A stretch of 24,714 nt of DNA from Amphimedon queenslandica. Lineage: Eukaryota; Porifera; Demospongiae; Haplosclerida; Niphatidae. Positions within the stretch are counted from its first letter, which is position 1. Every line of letters begins with the position of its first letter. The notes under the pieces were generated by a model that saw only the letters and a list, made by a program, of their open reading frames with translations, was not told where the DNA came from and made no database searches. Of this stretch, positions 9,873 through 19,182 are shown one piece after another. The DNA lies in the NCBI RefSeq assembly GCF_000090795.2, contig NW_003546366.1, positions 101,190 to 125,903 of the forward strand, read 5' to 3'. The position numbers and the translations under genes were made by a program.

Positions 9873-12800
9873 TTACAATTGTTCAACCAGGCCCTCAATA
9901 GCTTTGCATACCATCTATGTCAACAAAAGAATACATGTAAGTAAGGCGGTGTACATGTACATGTACTTACAGAAAAATTTGATGTATCAGATGAATCAGT
10001 AGCAGTGGATATTTCCTGATGCACCACTGAAAGAGCACGAGAGGCAGAAACTAAGGACTCCTTTAGACTCTTTTGTAAGCAACTAATAATAGTATAATAA
10101 TAATAGTATAATAATAATATTATTATTACTATTATTGATATTCATACATGTACATGTAGTAGATGTGTACATGTACATGTATATGAAGTAAAGATATGAA
10201 CTTACATCATGCCTAAGTTGTGCTTCCTTTTACTTTCAATCAAAGTAAACAGGGTACCTGTCAAAGTCTGCATCATGTGGTGAATGAATAAATAAATGAA
10301 TGAATGAGCATTATATGTAATACTAGTAACTCAGTATAAATTGTATGTACATGTACATGCATACATTCTCATTCCTTACCTTGTTATTGAAACCAATCAA
10401 ATGTGCTTTGCACATCTGAAAGAACACGCTGTACTGGACAACAGAGAGATTGACATGTTTGAGTCTAGTACTGGCAACCATGTAATACTGAGGAGTAGAC
10501 TCAACGCTTTCACCAGTTGACCATTCGGGCATCTTAAGGCCAGCCATCCCTGATGCCAGGTTGCTCATGTATATCATATCACTGGGACCAAAGTCTAAAT
10601 CAACTGCCCACGTGACCTGTGACATCTACAAAGGAAAATGAGACTTTGAAATTGTGCACTTTATTAAAACAAACTTTAAAAGTGTTAAAGTAGTTAATTA
10701 ACGCTGTTATTTTGCTTACTGTTTCAGGATCGATAAATGTGACAAAATCCACAGAAATATGACCAACTAGACCTCTAGAGAAAGCAGCCTTAGCAATCCT
10801 ATCAACCATGAGGCTTAGATCATCATAATCGACTGAAGTCTGGGGCATTGATCCACCCCAGACTTTGAATGGTTCGCTTAGAATGTGATCCCAGGTAGAG
10901 AGCAATGTATGAGTTTTATTGGGTTTGAGGTATATTTCAGCAGTAAGTGAGGTAACATTGTCAGATGGTGCATGTCCTTCAATTGTACCACCTAATTACA
11001 GAAAAAGCAAAAATAAATATACAGCTTACAATACAAAAATATATGTATGTACACGTACATGCACATACATGTATGTAGCATCAGAAGTAATAAAAATAAA
11101 TATAGTACAAAAATTATTATAAAACATGTACATGTACACATCTTAGTTATACATGTACAGGTAATGTATTATGTTATTCTCCCATTACCTGATGCTAGGA
11201 ACTCCTTCACAAAATGAGACCAGTTATCATAAATGGTTTCATCAGCTATGCAGCTCTTATTGGCTAGTATTGTTGGAAGCTGTGACAATACTTTCCGTCT
11301 TGCTCGCTCTTGTGCCCACTGCTTCTTCCACTTGTCCCCGTAGCGTGCCTTTTCGCTGAGTAGCCACTGGTGACAATCAAGATGATCCGCAATATCACAA
11401 TAAGCTAAAGGATATCAATAATAATAATAGTACACTGTACATTGTATATTAGGCATCATAAAATTTTTTCTATAGGCTTATGTATAAAGCTTAAGAATAC
11501 ACATACAGTACCTTGTCATTATTGTTATTATTATATTTATTTATCAAGTATGTTGTACATTTTCTGATTTAATCTCACCGATTCCATTTCCTTGACAGTG
11601 ATGATCCAATTTAAAAATCCACCTTCTAAAATAAGGATAATTGATGATGAGACTAGTAAGTCCTTCAACCAGTTGTTCAGCACTGTACACTCCCTGGAGG
11701 TGAGGGGGAGTGGGTACAAAGGCTGCCTTGAACAATGCTCTACGACCGGAGAAAGTAGAATAGAGATGAACTAGGTTGGGCTCTGTACCTATGACTGGGA
11801 TATCTAGGAAAAAGAAAACAATTCTAATTACATTAAAGTTCTAACTATTTTAGATTCTCTTTTGTTTTTGTACATTTAGATCTACATGTAGTTTTAGTTC
11901 TTGTGCATTAATTAATGCTCATAATTTAGTTCTTTAGTTCTTGTACCAAAGCTTTAGTTCTAGTTCTAGCAAGTATATTCACTCAAATAATCCTAGTTTA
12001 AGATCTACCAAATAGGCTAGATAATTTTAGTTGTAGTTTTAGTTAGCCTCAATAAATTACATGTTACTGTACACACAAGCTGTACATGTACATGTACTAT
12101 TATGTCAAATGCAAGCCAATGCTTTGTGCCTTCTCACTTACTGAACTGATCAGCCAGAGCCAAGTCATCAAGGAGGGGAACATGTGGTACAAGAACAGCA
12201 GGATGACCACCAACAATGTTCTTGATCCGTTTGAGGGCCATTGGGCTGTACTTGAGGAAAGTGGAGAGGGAGAGATTGTGAAGGCCAAAAGAGTCAAGAC
12301 TATCAGGTACAATGAAATGAATTCTATTCCACATGTCAGAGCTGGACCTGGCCACACCTTTAGCATTATCCAGTAACTGCTTGTTGTACTCCTTCACTTC
12401 CTCCCCTATCTCAATAGGTGATACATAAACCACTTCAACGTTTGGATCAAAGACATCAAAAATACGAGGTAGCTGAAAGGCTTGGGCTAGAAAAAAATTC
12501 TGCATGGCCTTTCGAACTTTGATAGGATACCCTGTAGGAAAATAGCAATAATACCTTTAGTAAAATCATTGAAAAAAAATCATATTAAATGTACATGTAC
12601 ATGTAGAACTTGTTAATAAAATAATAATATTCAGATTCATGTAGCACATGTAGTGTACATGTACATGCACATACATTGTACCTTTTGATGGTATGTGTAT
12701 AATAACTCGTTTCTGATTGTGGAATGTGTCCCAGTTTTCTCCGAGCTCTTTCAGTCGGCTCCTATAATTTGTGACGCTAAGTTCCTGTTTCTTTTTTAAA

Positions 12801-13533
12801 TATTTCTTCGAGTTCTGTACTTTCATGTGGAGCATCCAACCCATTGCTATCACACCTGAAATAATTACAAAAATGCAATAAACTATAATTACATGTACTA
12901 ATTTACTAGAGATGGTTGTACATTTACATGATATTATACCACTAACCTGATGCCCATTTCATTTTCCTATAATGAAGATACTGGCATCTTCGCACATACA
13001 TGCGATAAGTGGCTTGGATCCTAGTAGCAGCTGCATGAATACCTCTATGGCCTTTATACCGACGACCCTAAGTGTACAGAATATTTAAAAATTCAAAATT
13101 CACAACGTACAGGAGTAGAGAGTAAATGTTTGACTTCTCTAGCATTAAGAACGCATGGTATCAGCTCCTATAAAAAAGATAGATACAATTGTATTATTTT
13201 TAAAATTTTACTGATTGTACTACTGACTCTGTATTTAGGGTCTGGTTCCAAGTCATATTCTTCAGCCAAGTGTATTGCCCTGAAAAACAAGCACATGTAA
13301 ATGTACATGACTATAGCTTATCCTTATTACTTTTGAGCTCCAACAAATATGACTGGTATAGCATAGTTTTGAGCCATTTCTTCAACAAGGCCCAGTATTC
13401 TAAGCATCCTAAAATGCAAGCATGGACATTAGTACTGAAATCAGAAGCATACATGTAGTGATACTAATTTACAACAATAAGACAGGTATTTAATTGTCAA
13501 CTAGAACATTGTCATCTATTATTGTTATTATTG

Positions 13534-13584
<51 letters not shown>

Positions 13585-16500
13585 CTGCTTTAGAGGGTAA
13601 GTAAGGCTCACATGTCCCATTTTGAAGCATTTTCTGTCTTGACAGCTTCATAATCCTATTGAAAAAAAAGAAACCAGCTCTAAAACTCTAGATTTTGATT
13701 AAGTTACATTATCTTGTAAAATACTGCCACCGCGAATAGTGATCTTGGATTGGACGTTTTTAAATGAGACCTCCTTTTCTCTATGTTCAGGTACAGGTAC
13801 ATCTACTCTACTGTCCTAATGTTAGCAAGGAATATTATAACTTAATAATACCTCATGAGTATGGGCTCACCACTGTCTGATAGGGCTCTTGGTCACTTGG
13901 TATAGGAGGTAATGTGTGAACTGTTAGTGTGTGATTTTGAGGAGGCTATAGAGAAACAGATAATTATTATTGAATATTGAAAGTTGAAAGTACATGTACT
14001 GTACTGTACATTGTGCAGTACTGTTACATTATAATACTAGAATTGCTTTTGCTGGATTTTAGAACAACTTTAAAAATTTATTTAAAAATCCAATTTTTAT
14101 CAGAATCAACTCAAAATTACTACACAATATAAGACCATGTATATGCGTCAGAAAGTGTAATAAAATTGAGGAATTCTCTCCTAATCATTTTTGGCCACAG
14201 ACCATGTAAATTAGAAAAAACAAAGGATTGTTGAGCAAATTTGTAAAAAGTAACGGAAACAAGAGCATGCAAGTAGGACTCCGAATGACCAACAAAAATA
14301 CAAAATTAAAATCCTACTCTCATGACACAAATTCTACTCTACATTGCAAGGTGATCTGTAATTCTTACATAATAACATTAAAAATGCAATGTAGAGTAGA
14401 ATTTGCATCATGAGAGTAGGATTTTCATTTCATATGTTCGTTGGTCATTCAAAATCCTACTTGCATACTCTTGTTTCTGTTACTTTTTTTACAAATTTGC
14501 TCTAGAATCCTACTTAATCTTGTTTTTTTTTTTAATTTTTTTATGTTTAGTACTGGGATTTCGGTCAAATTTCACCAAAATTGACAAGTAGAAAATTCCT
14601 CAATTTTATTACATTTTCTGGTACATATACATGTACTTATGTTGCATAGAAAGTTTGAGCTGATTCCGATCAAGTTTAAATTTTTAATGATTTTTTTAAG
14701 TTGCTCTAAAATCGGACAAAAGTCTCTGTTAACAAGAACATAAAAAAATAAATAAAATAAAGACAAAAAACTTTTTTAAAAGTTGATGTGATTGTAGTGT
14801 TAGTGTCACAAACACAAAAGTGAATTGGGTATCATAGCTCTTGATCTCTTTCTACGTTTCTTTTTAACAATCCAATTCTAACGCACCAGCTGGATATTGT
14901 ATCCCTTACTTCACACCTGAAGTAGACTTGAACCAGTGGAGTGAGGATCGTACTGAGAAAGATTAGGACACAAGTAGCTGCATAAGTTTGTTGGGGCAGG
15001 GGAAGGAAAGGTGCAATGAGAGCAATTGCTAAGAAAAGAAAATAACAAATGATATGAACAATAATGAGTGCCCCAAACAGCCCAATGAGCTTCCTCCTTT
15101 GTGTTAGGTAGACACTGTCTCTGCGATTCCTCCTAGTGTTCCTTTTCTTGAGATAATCCCTTGCATAACAGAAGGTCCATGTTGACGTTATTACAATACT
15201 ACTGATAAAAGTGAATGTCATAACTAGAAAGTATATAGCAAGGCCTGGTTCATTTTCAAAGGCAGGTATGCAAATACCATAACTATCTGAGAACTCAGTC
15301 ATTCCCAGCCCATAGAGTGGAGGGCTACTGAGCCCTAGTCCTAATATCCAAGATACGATGATAATTATAACTGCTTTATTGGGCGTCATGTGTTGCTCAT
15401 AAGCAAAGGATTTTACAATGAAGAAGTATCTATCAAAGGAGAGTAGTACCAGGCTCAGTGTTACTATGATGCATATAGACATATTAATATACGCATTAGC
15501 TTTGCATGATGCTTCCTTTTGAGATACTGTGTCCCCTAGTAACCACTGGCCACTGGAACAAGTAACTATTGAGAAAGGCATCACAAAGAGGACCATCAGG
15601 AGGTTAGATATCAGCATGTTAGTAAGGAATATAGTAGAGGGTTGTTTCCAAGTCTTTATATGACATGTAGTCAGTATGAGTACAAATGAGTTTGCAATGA
15701 GTCCTCCTATCATCTCTATACTGATAACTGCTGCTAGTAGGGGACCATTGATGTCACTGCTTAGAGTAAAGTTGTCATTCTCGTCCTCCATTACCCATTT
15801 ATCTCTTTATCTTGCTCTTGAACAACATTCCAATAGTGTCCCCCACTACATGTAGCTAATTCATGCATGCTAAGTTCATCAAGTGTGGTCTATTGTAATC
15901 TGATTTGGTAAATAATTTCCAATGTGCTGTCATTGAAAGTGTACAAAATTTGAGCTGATTTTGATGCTAACCCACTTAAACTTTCTACACAACATAAGAA
16001 CATGTACATGTACAACCATCTCTAGTAAATTAGTACATGTAATTATAGTTTATTGCATTTTTGTAGTTATTTCAGGTGTGATAGCAATGGGTTGGATGCT
16101 CCACATGAAAGTACAGAACTGTTAATTGACTGACAGAAGATGATGATGATGATGAAAATGAAAAAAAGGTGGCTAAAATGACTTTCTGCTTAGACAAGGT
16201 TTAGAGCCATGCTAGTGGTACCAATGGAGTCTTCTGGTCATGATAAGGTCCTCTAAGAAGTCTGGTAAGCACAGGAGCTCGTTTTCCCGGTTTAGCAAGG
16301 CTGCAAAAGTCATGGCAGCCATATTGTTTTGGGGTGAATCCTACTAAATAATAATGCTACAGCATTACAAATAGTACAGGGTTGTTGACCCAGTTTTTGA
16401 GCAACTTTAATAAATATTCGTAAAAAATCCAAATTTGATTGAAATCGGCTCAAAATTTCTACACAACATAAGAATAATGTATATTCTCTCCTAGCCATTT

Positions 16501-18925
16501 TTGGCAAAACTTGGCCAAGAAACCTGCACTGTATAGTACAGGAATTTGACCCAATACGTTGGCATCAAAAGTTCAATTTGACATGTACAGTACATTATGG
16601 AGAAAGCATGCACATGTAGACACAATAATAACATACTTTGTATTTAAATGGTTGCTTAGAAATGGTAGCAGTGCCTGGTATTCCTGGTAATGGGTATTTA
16701 GAATATCCACTAAAATCAAACTACAAATACATTATCATAAAAAACAATACTGCAGGATATTGGGTACCTTAATTCCAGCCCAAACACCACGACCTACATG
16801 TACACATTCCATTGTTATAATGATAATAAAATAAATATATTATACAATGTTTTACTTTCAAAATTATCAATTGGTGGTGCTTTGAGGTCATGCTTAGAAA
16901 ATTTTTGTAGCTAGAAAATAATTATAAAAGAAAGATCATCGTCATGTATTGTAAAACATGAGTGTGTCATATCTTACTGTAATAGCCTTTGGCTTTACTG
17001 GGGAAGGATACAGTATAATATCAGCTGCTCTCTAATTAAGAAAGAAGAGGGAGAGAAAGGGAGAAAGAGAGAGAGAGAGAGCAGATCAAAAAAATGATAA
17101 TACATTTAGAAAATATAATACAGCTTACTGGTATAAGACCTCTCTCTAATAGATTCAGTATTCCATGCTGAGCATCTCTAGATGAGATGACAGGTTGAGT
17201 AGCCTATGTATATGAGGGACTAGTGAACCCACTACTTAAGTACTATTAAGAACTAATATAAAAGATACATAACAATACTAGCAGGATGAGTTGCCTATTA
17301 TAAATGCATATAAAAGTATAAAGAGACAAGTGAACCCACTACTTAAGTACCAGTTGCCTATTATACATGCATATAAAAGTAAAAAGAGACAAGTGAACCC
17401 ACTACTTAAGTACTATTATTAAGAACTAATATATAAGATACATCATAACACTAACTCTAGGGTCCCTTCTATTAATAAGTGGAAGTGCAGTCCGCTGAGG
17501 GACGGTCTTTATAGGCATGAGTCTCTTTTGTATATCTTGTTTCTTGATCCTCTGGTTCTTGGAGTCTTTCTCAGTAAGTGGTATACCAAATGCGTCACTG
17601 AGGACCTGACGGGTAGCTGGATGTGTGGGTTGACTCAATAGTTTACTAATGTACAGTAGCTGTGCTTCTTGTCCTGGGGATGAATGGGATAAGTGTGGAG
17701 GGGGAAGAGACCTAGAGGATATTAGAACAAGAGATTACCCCTATACACTAAAGGCCTTTTCACACTGGCACAAGTAATGCACATTAATTGTGTTCACACT
17801 AGAGTGGTTTTGAATTAATGCGCATCAATCCACATCACTCTCACTTCCCCTCCAGAGGTGGATTGATGTGAAGTGATGCACTTCGATCAATGTAAACCAA
17901 TGGCAACAAGAACACAAAATGATACAGCAAAGCGCATCAAAGCGCTTTGAAAACTGTGCCAGTGTGAAAAGGCCTTAACTGTACATGCACTGTATAATGA
18001 AGAGAGTATAGTACATGTATGTACATTCATCAAAAAAATTTTGGCTATGAAAAATCTCCTCTATTACATGTGCTTATATACTCAGTCACAATAATTATTA
18101 AGATCCCATTACTAACTTTGATCTAAGATGAAAAGGTTTGGATAGCTGTTTACTATCAGGCAATCCAACTGGAAGTGTAGAAACAGCTTGAAATTGTCTA
18201 CTAACCAACTCTTCAGTTTTATCCTATAAAAAATAGCAAGCCATGATAATATATGTACAACAATATAATTTGTACTACAGTGTGGGTGCATCATAGGCAC
18301 CTCCATGAGTTTATATAGTGGAGGGGTAGTTAAAAGTGTCATTTAAATGTTAATACTTTAGTTAGGTGATAGTGCCTTTCATATACCCACACACTATAGT
18401 ACAAACCAGATAAACTACAGCTGTTTCGTGTTATAAGGTACATGTACATGTACAACATATAAATGTATATGTACACAGTACAGTGACATACTGTTATATT
18501 GTTCTCTATCTGATTGAGCGCTACTTGTATGGCCTCTGCGTCAACAGGGTCACCTCTTGTCACGTGATCTTGTATATCTTCTCTTAACAGCCTCAAGTCA
18601 TCTTGCACCTTTAGACATAAAAACATGTAAGACTTACATGCAAGTAGAACTGAGAAAAAAAGATATATAAAAGCTTTCAACAAAAGACCATAAATTCATA
18701 CAAATTCCAAAATTCAAAATAGCAAAGGATTATGAGACTATTCTAATATCTACATAAAATTGAGACTGAATTCTTTTCTTAGGAATTTCTTGCATGAGGA
18801 CATAGGTGGTCTTTGGTCAAAATCACACTATTAAACATTTAAGCTAGTATCAAATCGCTAACTTTTGCTAGTAAGTTGGTGATATGATCTCTTCTCTCTC
18901 TTTCCTCGCCAGCACACACACTCAT
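9873..18925 (-). CDS. IQCH: IQ motif-containing protein H (IQCH) orthologue, 1033 aa, 25 exons
   Basis: Model: complement(join(9873..9914,9971..10067,10206..10267,10380..10625,10720..10991,11189..11404,11579..11803,12142..12531,12682..12855,12947..13067,13111..13167,13228..13279,13331..13408,13612..13655,13708..13815,13871..13945,16637..16709,16751..16793,16856..16910,16978..17031,17129..17203,17456..17711,18117..18223,18492..18608,18863..18925)), 3102 nt with every junction phase agreeing. The length is close to human IQCH (about 1027 aa). A single IQ motif, IQATYRMYVRR (436-446), predicts calmodulin binding. The C-terminal half (HLYSTFSGRRALFKAAFVP, FKLDHHCQGNGIA, SVDFVTF, WAVDLDFG) looks like an ATP-grasp fold. 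Mammalian IQCH is testis-enriched and linked to sperm function, so a flagellar role is plausible. Least certain junctions: the donor at 16750 (non-standard GTATTG), the acceptor at 10068 and the donor at 13611. Intron 9 contains a GPCR gene. Confidence 0.92.
11804..12141. other. IQCH intron with degenerate TTTAGTTC repeats
   Basis: A 338-bp intron. Between about 11890 and 12045 it carries many imperfect copies of TTTAGTTCTTG or TAGTTTTAG, a degenerate simple repeat, then GTACATGTACATGTAC near 12083-12098. No gene seen. Confidence 0.6.
12811..12930. repeat. IQCH exon/intron segment with an inverted copy at 16001-16120
   Basis: This segment covers the 5' part of the IQCH exon 12682-12855 plus 75 bp of intron. 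Its reverse complement recurs at 16001-16120 with 2 mismatches in 120 bp and no gaps. Confidence 0.95.
13537..13583. repeat. TTA microsatellite in an IQCH intron
   Basis: A run of about 15 TTA triplets in the intron between IQCH exons 13331-13408 and 13612-13655. Confidence 0.9.
14053..14715. mobile_element. Large foldback repeat (about 660 bp, ~320-bp arms) in IQCH intron 9
   Basis: The two halves are imperfect reverse complements along almost their whole length. Outer ends read GATTTTAGARCAACTT inward. Next come AATCARCTCAAA, TACTACACAATATAAG against TTCTATGCAACATAAG, GTAATAAAATTGAGGAATT, GAATGACCAAC and ATCCTACTCTCATGA. The centre pairs TTCTACTCTACATTGCA (14332-14348) with its complement (14385-14401) around a ~36-bp loop. 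Arms look roughly 85% identical by eye. It encodes nothing; short ORFs here are chance. Its outer part matches the tandem unit at 5825-6680. Confidence 0.88.
14832..15791 (-). CDS. Class A (rhodopsin-like) G-protein-coupled receptor, intronless, nested in IQCH intron 9
   Basis: A 319-residue 7TM receptor in one exon. N-glycosylation site NFT at 7-9. TM1 about 17-42 (Asn34 in LIAN fits N1.50), TM2 54-76, Cys96 and Cys174 for the usual TM3-ECL2 disulfide, TM3 97-119 ending in Asp120-Arg121-Tyr122 (intact DRY), TM4 with Trp148, TM5 about 184-208, TM6 236-258, TM7 267-290. ICL3 is short and very basic (KKRNTRRNRR, 215-224). Deviations: the D2.50 position is Asn63 (ISNLLM), TM6 lacks CWxP, and NPxxY is replaced by TPLVQVY (284-290). 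Ligand unknown. Flanking IQCH exons join in phase across it, so it is a same-strand nested gene. The start at 15791 is the first in-frame ATG. Confidence 0.9.
   Translation of the reverse strand: MEDENDNFTLSSDINGPLLAAVISIEMIGGLIANSFVLILTTCHIKTWKQPSTIFLTNMLISNLLMVLFVMPFSIVTCSSGQWLLGDTVSQKEASCKANAYINMSICIIVTLSLVLLSFDRYFFIVKSFAYEQHMTPNKAVIIIIVSWILGLGLSSPPLYGLGMTEFSDSYGICIPAFENEPGLAIYFLVMTFTFISSIVITSTWTFCYARDYLKKRNTRRNRRDSVYLTQRRKLIGLFGALIIVHIICYFLFLAIALIAPFLPLPQQTYAATCVLIFLSTILTPLVQVYFRCEVRDTISSWCVRIGLLKRNVERDQEL
16001..16120 (+). repeat. Inverted copy of an IQCH exon edge inside IQCH intron 9
   Basis: This is the reverse complement of 12811-12930, 118/120 identical. On the + strand it holds a 3' splice site (TTATTTCAG) and the first 15 codons of an IQCH exon (..VIAMGWMLHM..). 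It is antisense to IQCH here, so it cannot be used by IQCH. A degraded piece of the dispersed repeat (AACTTTCTACACAACATAAG) abuts it at 15979-15998. Confidence 0.95.
16380..16510. repeat. Solo copy of the dispersed foldback/tandem repeat family
   Basis: Contains TTTTTGAGCAACTTTAATAA, GAAATCGGCTCAAAATTTCT, ACACAACATAAGAA and CTCTCCTAGCCATTTTTGGC. These match in order the arm of the foldback at 14053-14715. It lies in IQCH intron 9, about 130 bp from exon 9. Confidence 0.75.
17041..17082. repeat. GA-rich microsatellite
   Basis: A purine run ending in (GA)n within a short IQCH intron (17032-17128). Confidence 0.85.
17218..17445. repeat. Direct repeats in IQCH intron 4
   Basis: AGTGAACCCACTACTTAAGT occurs three times (from about 17222, 17329 and 17392). 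Two neighbouring segments (GTTGCCTATTATA with TGCATATAAAAGTA, and TTAAGAACTAATATA with AAGATACAT) each occur twice, giving a scrambled local duplication. Confidence 0.85.
17752..17975. mobile_element. MITE (224 bp) with perfect 21-bp inverted ends and TAA target duplication
   Basis: Left end 17752-17772 and right end 17955-17975 are perfect inverted repeats starting AGGCCTTTTCACACTGGCAC. TAA flanks both sides (17749-17751 and 17976-17978). There is no ORF. It lies in IQCH intron 3. A 3-bp TAA duplication points to a PIF/Harbinger-like family; the perfect ends suggest a recent insertion. Confidence 0.88.
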
Positions 18926-18940
18926 CTTGCTCGTGTTTCG

Positions 18941-18954
18941 GTTGCTATAACAAC
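18941..18954. promoter_or_regulatory. X-box-like RFX site
   Basis: GTTGCTATAACAAC fits the X-box layout of two half-sites (RYYNYY, 1-3 bases, RRNRAC) with a 2-bp spacer and is close to a perfect palindrome. It ends 15 bp upstream of the IQCH start codon. RFX factors use X-boxes to drive ciliary and flagellar genes. Confidence 0.65.
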
Positions 18955-18961
18955 GAGCTAA

Positions 18962-18969
18962 TCACGTGA
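18962..18969. promoter_or_regulatory. Palindromic E-box TCACGTGA
   Basis: TCACGTGA, followed by C, is a core for bHLH-zip factors (USF/MITF/TFE type). It lies 7 bp from the X-box, between IQCH and AAGAB. Function inferred from sequence only. Confidence 0.5.
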
Positions 18970-19182
18970 CAAAGTAAATTTAGAACTCTGGCCGTCTAGC
19001 ATTCTTCCTTAACATTATGGGCCATTTATTTCTTTATAAAAGTTCTCTCCCCTTGCCATACTCCTGGAGATGTCTTTAGACAGTACAAAGTATGTACACT
19101 AATTGCTATTCTTTGAAACCCGCCATTTTTCTTTGACCACTCCCATTTTTGTGGGTGTGGCTGATGTAGAAAACAACACAAC

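Larger units (their letters stand above)
18926..19182. promoter_or_regulatory. Bidirectional promoter of IQCH and AAGAB
   Basis: A 257-bp gap between the two start codons of head-to-head genes. It contains an X-box-like palindrome (18941-18954), an E-box (18962-18969), a TATA-like TATAAAAG (19035-19042, + strand) and a YY1-like CCGCCATTTTT (19119-19129) about 60 bp upstream of the AAGAB ATG. A shared promoter is strongly implied by the spacing. Confidence 0.75.

Noticed and set aside
10206..10267. Alternative IQCH acceptor at TTGACAG (exon top 10257)
   Set aside because: Phase would not match the upstream exon ending in AAG; the acceptor at ATGATGCAG keeps the frame.
12086..12376. 96-codon + ORF and other + ORFs at 10919, 11171 and 11592
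   Set aside because: Antisense or flanking shadows of IQCH exons; the minus-strand frame joins in phase with its neighbours and matches the family.
14228..14766. Short ORFs on both strands
   Set aside because: They lie in the foldback repeat and mirror each other through the inverted arms; no domain content.
16751..16793. Alternative IQCH donor GTACCC after ATTAAG (plus-strand 16765-16770)
   Set aside because: It reads into a stop (TGG ATA TTC TAA) in the next exon given the upstream phase. Using the later donor at 16749-16750 keeps the frame open and gives GVWAGIKVPNILHGYSKYPL.
17218..17445. Three regularly placed identical ~20-bp repeats as a possible CRISPR-like array
   Set aside because: Only three copies, unequal spacing, embedded in a larger scrambled duplication inside a eukaryotic intron.
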